A stretch of DNA of 64,000 bases, from NCBI GenBank assembly GCA_977006965.1, contig OZ345359.1, positions 992,001-1,056,000 on the forward strand, given 5' to 3'. Position numbers and translations under genes: made by a program. The notes beneath the pieces are model-generated. The model worked only from the letters and a program-made list of their open reading frames with translations. It was not told the origin of the DNA and searched no databases. Below are positions 62,990 to 64,000 of this stretch, in pieces. Position 1 is the stretch's first letter. Each line of letters starts with the position of its first letter. This DNA comes from Phymatolithon calcareum (lineage: Eukaryota; Rhodophyta; Florideophyceae; Hapalidiales).

Positions 62990-63760
62990 TCTCTTGATTC
63001 GGTACAGTAGGTTCCAGTCCCGGGGAGCTGCTCACAGCTAGCATCCGCCCGGTACGCAAACCCCTATTAATTCTAAGGGTTGCGTCATCTAGAATAAAGA
63101 AAATTCAAAAGCTGGAGGCCAGGAAAATCCTTTTACGATGCGCTCGTTCTTTCGGACTGGAAAATATGTTTGTTGAAAAGATTATGAAGCCACCAAAGGC
63201 CTTGCAAATGGTAGGTCTGGTTGCAAAAACGAGAACAACGCTTTACAGCAGTGGTTGACCATAATGCCCCTCATACGTTGCTCCGGGTGGAATCGAATCG
63301 TATTTCGAGCGACAGGCAGAGAAGAAGGACTGCTTTACGAACTATCTAGCATGAATAACGCCCTGTCGTAACCTAAGTAGAAGGTAGTTAGCGATAAAGC
63401 ATTGCTCTGTGAGCCTATGACCGCAGATTCATCATCAAAACCATCAATGCCCCTTACAGAAGCGCAGGGAGAAAACTATTGAAGTGCGTAAACGCATGAG
63501 GGAATCCTACATCATCTTGCAAGACTTTTGGTTACTTGATCTCTACCAAAAATATATATATCATTCCGAGTCGCCCACTCAGCCACACTGGGAGTATGAA
63601 ATACACCTGAGGCCTTGGATCAAGCGTAGAAAGGACAACATCAAGGAGGTCGAAAAGACCTTCTCGAACCAAGCATGCAGTACAACGTCTCGAGGACGGA
63701 CAGTGATCCTCGTCCATACAATACTCACTCAAAAGTCTGAAACCCGATGTCCTAGCTAAA
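62990..63760 (+). mobile_element. LINE-C fragment at the window's right edge
   Basis: A plus frame near 63030-63240 reads IRPVRKPLLILRVASSRIKK and IQKLEARKILLRCARSFGLE, resembling the region after the RT domain where LINEs have KLQxxQRxxLLRxxGAFRT. At 63484-63759 another frame reads SPTQPHWEYEIHLRPWIKRR and EVEKTFSNQACSTTSRGRTV, like the linker (PPWE...) that leads into the RNase H domain. Several stops and frameshifts separate the pieces. The sequence probably continues beyond the window. Confidence 0.55.
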
Positions 63761-64000
63761 AATCCTAGGGGGGGACCAGAGAGCAGGGACATTAGTATTC
63801 CCTACAGGTAGAAAGAACCTGCAAGCGAAGATATATCCTCAGCGGAACTCAGGAAGCCGGTTGAAGAAGCTCCCTGGCATATTGACGAGAGCCCGATGTC
63901 AGAAACATTTTGATATATGTTTTCGGCAGTCTCGATACGTACGGAAAAAAGGTCCCAAGAGAAAGACTAGTGTAGAGAACTACCCCCAACTCTCGGGCTC

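Noticed and set aside
1-64000. CRISPR arrays, operons or bacterial regulatory elements
   Set aside because: No regular short-repeat/spacer arrays were seen. Gene content, transposon types and a spliceosomal intron are eukaryotic.

Overview
The window looks like nuclear DNA of an intron-poor, transposon-rich photosynthetic eukaryote. It holds an anaphase-promoting-complex subunit, alpha-SNAP, an FG nucleoporin, a beta-mannosidase, an RRM-R3H protein and a plastid LPA1/REP27-type photosystem II assembly factor, which excludes a prokaryote and implies a plastid. Almost every gene reads as one uninterrupted ORF. Compact genes scattered in wide retroelement and DNA-transposon debris would fit a multicellular (florideophyte) red alga. 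That assignment is inference, not proven by the sequence.

Layout: 0-10 kb is transposon debris: a Mutator-like transposase tail, a pogo/Tigger-like relic that has lost its catalytic domain, and a 3.7 kb element with 27-bp terminal inverted repeats and TA flanks. Nested inside that element are a second pair of inverted repeats and a LINE RNase H fragment. At 10.2-14.0 kb lies a large secreted multidomain protein (two malectin domains, PKD-like, IPT/TIG, six-bladed propeller). At 15 kb is a broken copy of an LRR gene whose full-length relative sits at 30.8 kb. An RRM-R3H gene (16.4-17.9 kb) follows, then a decayed AIG1-GTPase/Sel1-repeat fusion (19.4-21.0 kb), LINE-A copies (22-24.4 kb), an orphan membrane protein (24.4-26.1 kb) and a very clean 371-bp MITE (26.4-26.8 kb).

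The central gene island (28.6-47.1 kb) holds the LPA1-like gene (one phase-0 intron), the LRR gene, a truncated alpha-SNAP copy, a small APC13 gene divergent from the intact alpha-SNAP gene, the Nsp1/Nup62 nucleoporin convergent to it, a P-loop polynucleotide-kinase-like protein and a GH2 beta-mannosidase. From 48 to 55 kb the window returns to LINE remnants of three families (A, B, C), an unidentified decayed coding frame and a degenerate tRNA-Ala(AGC). The right end has an AlkD-like HEAT-repeat protein, an orphan ORF and a LINE-C fragment running off the edge.

The genes are not an operon-like set. They are mainly housekeeping genes that share the window because of local gene density. The main structural themes are nested and fold-back transposons, and decayed partial duplicates lying in the same window as intact copies (alpha-SNAP, LRR gene).
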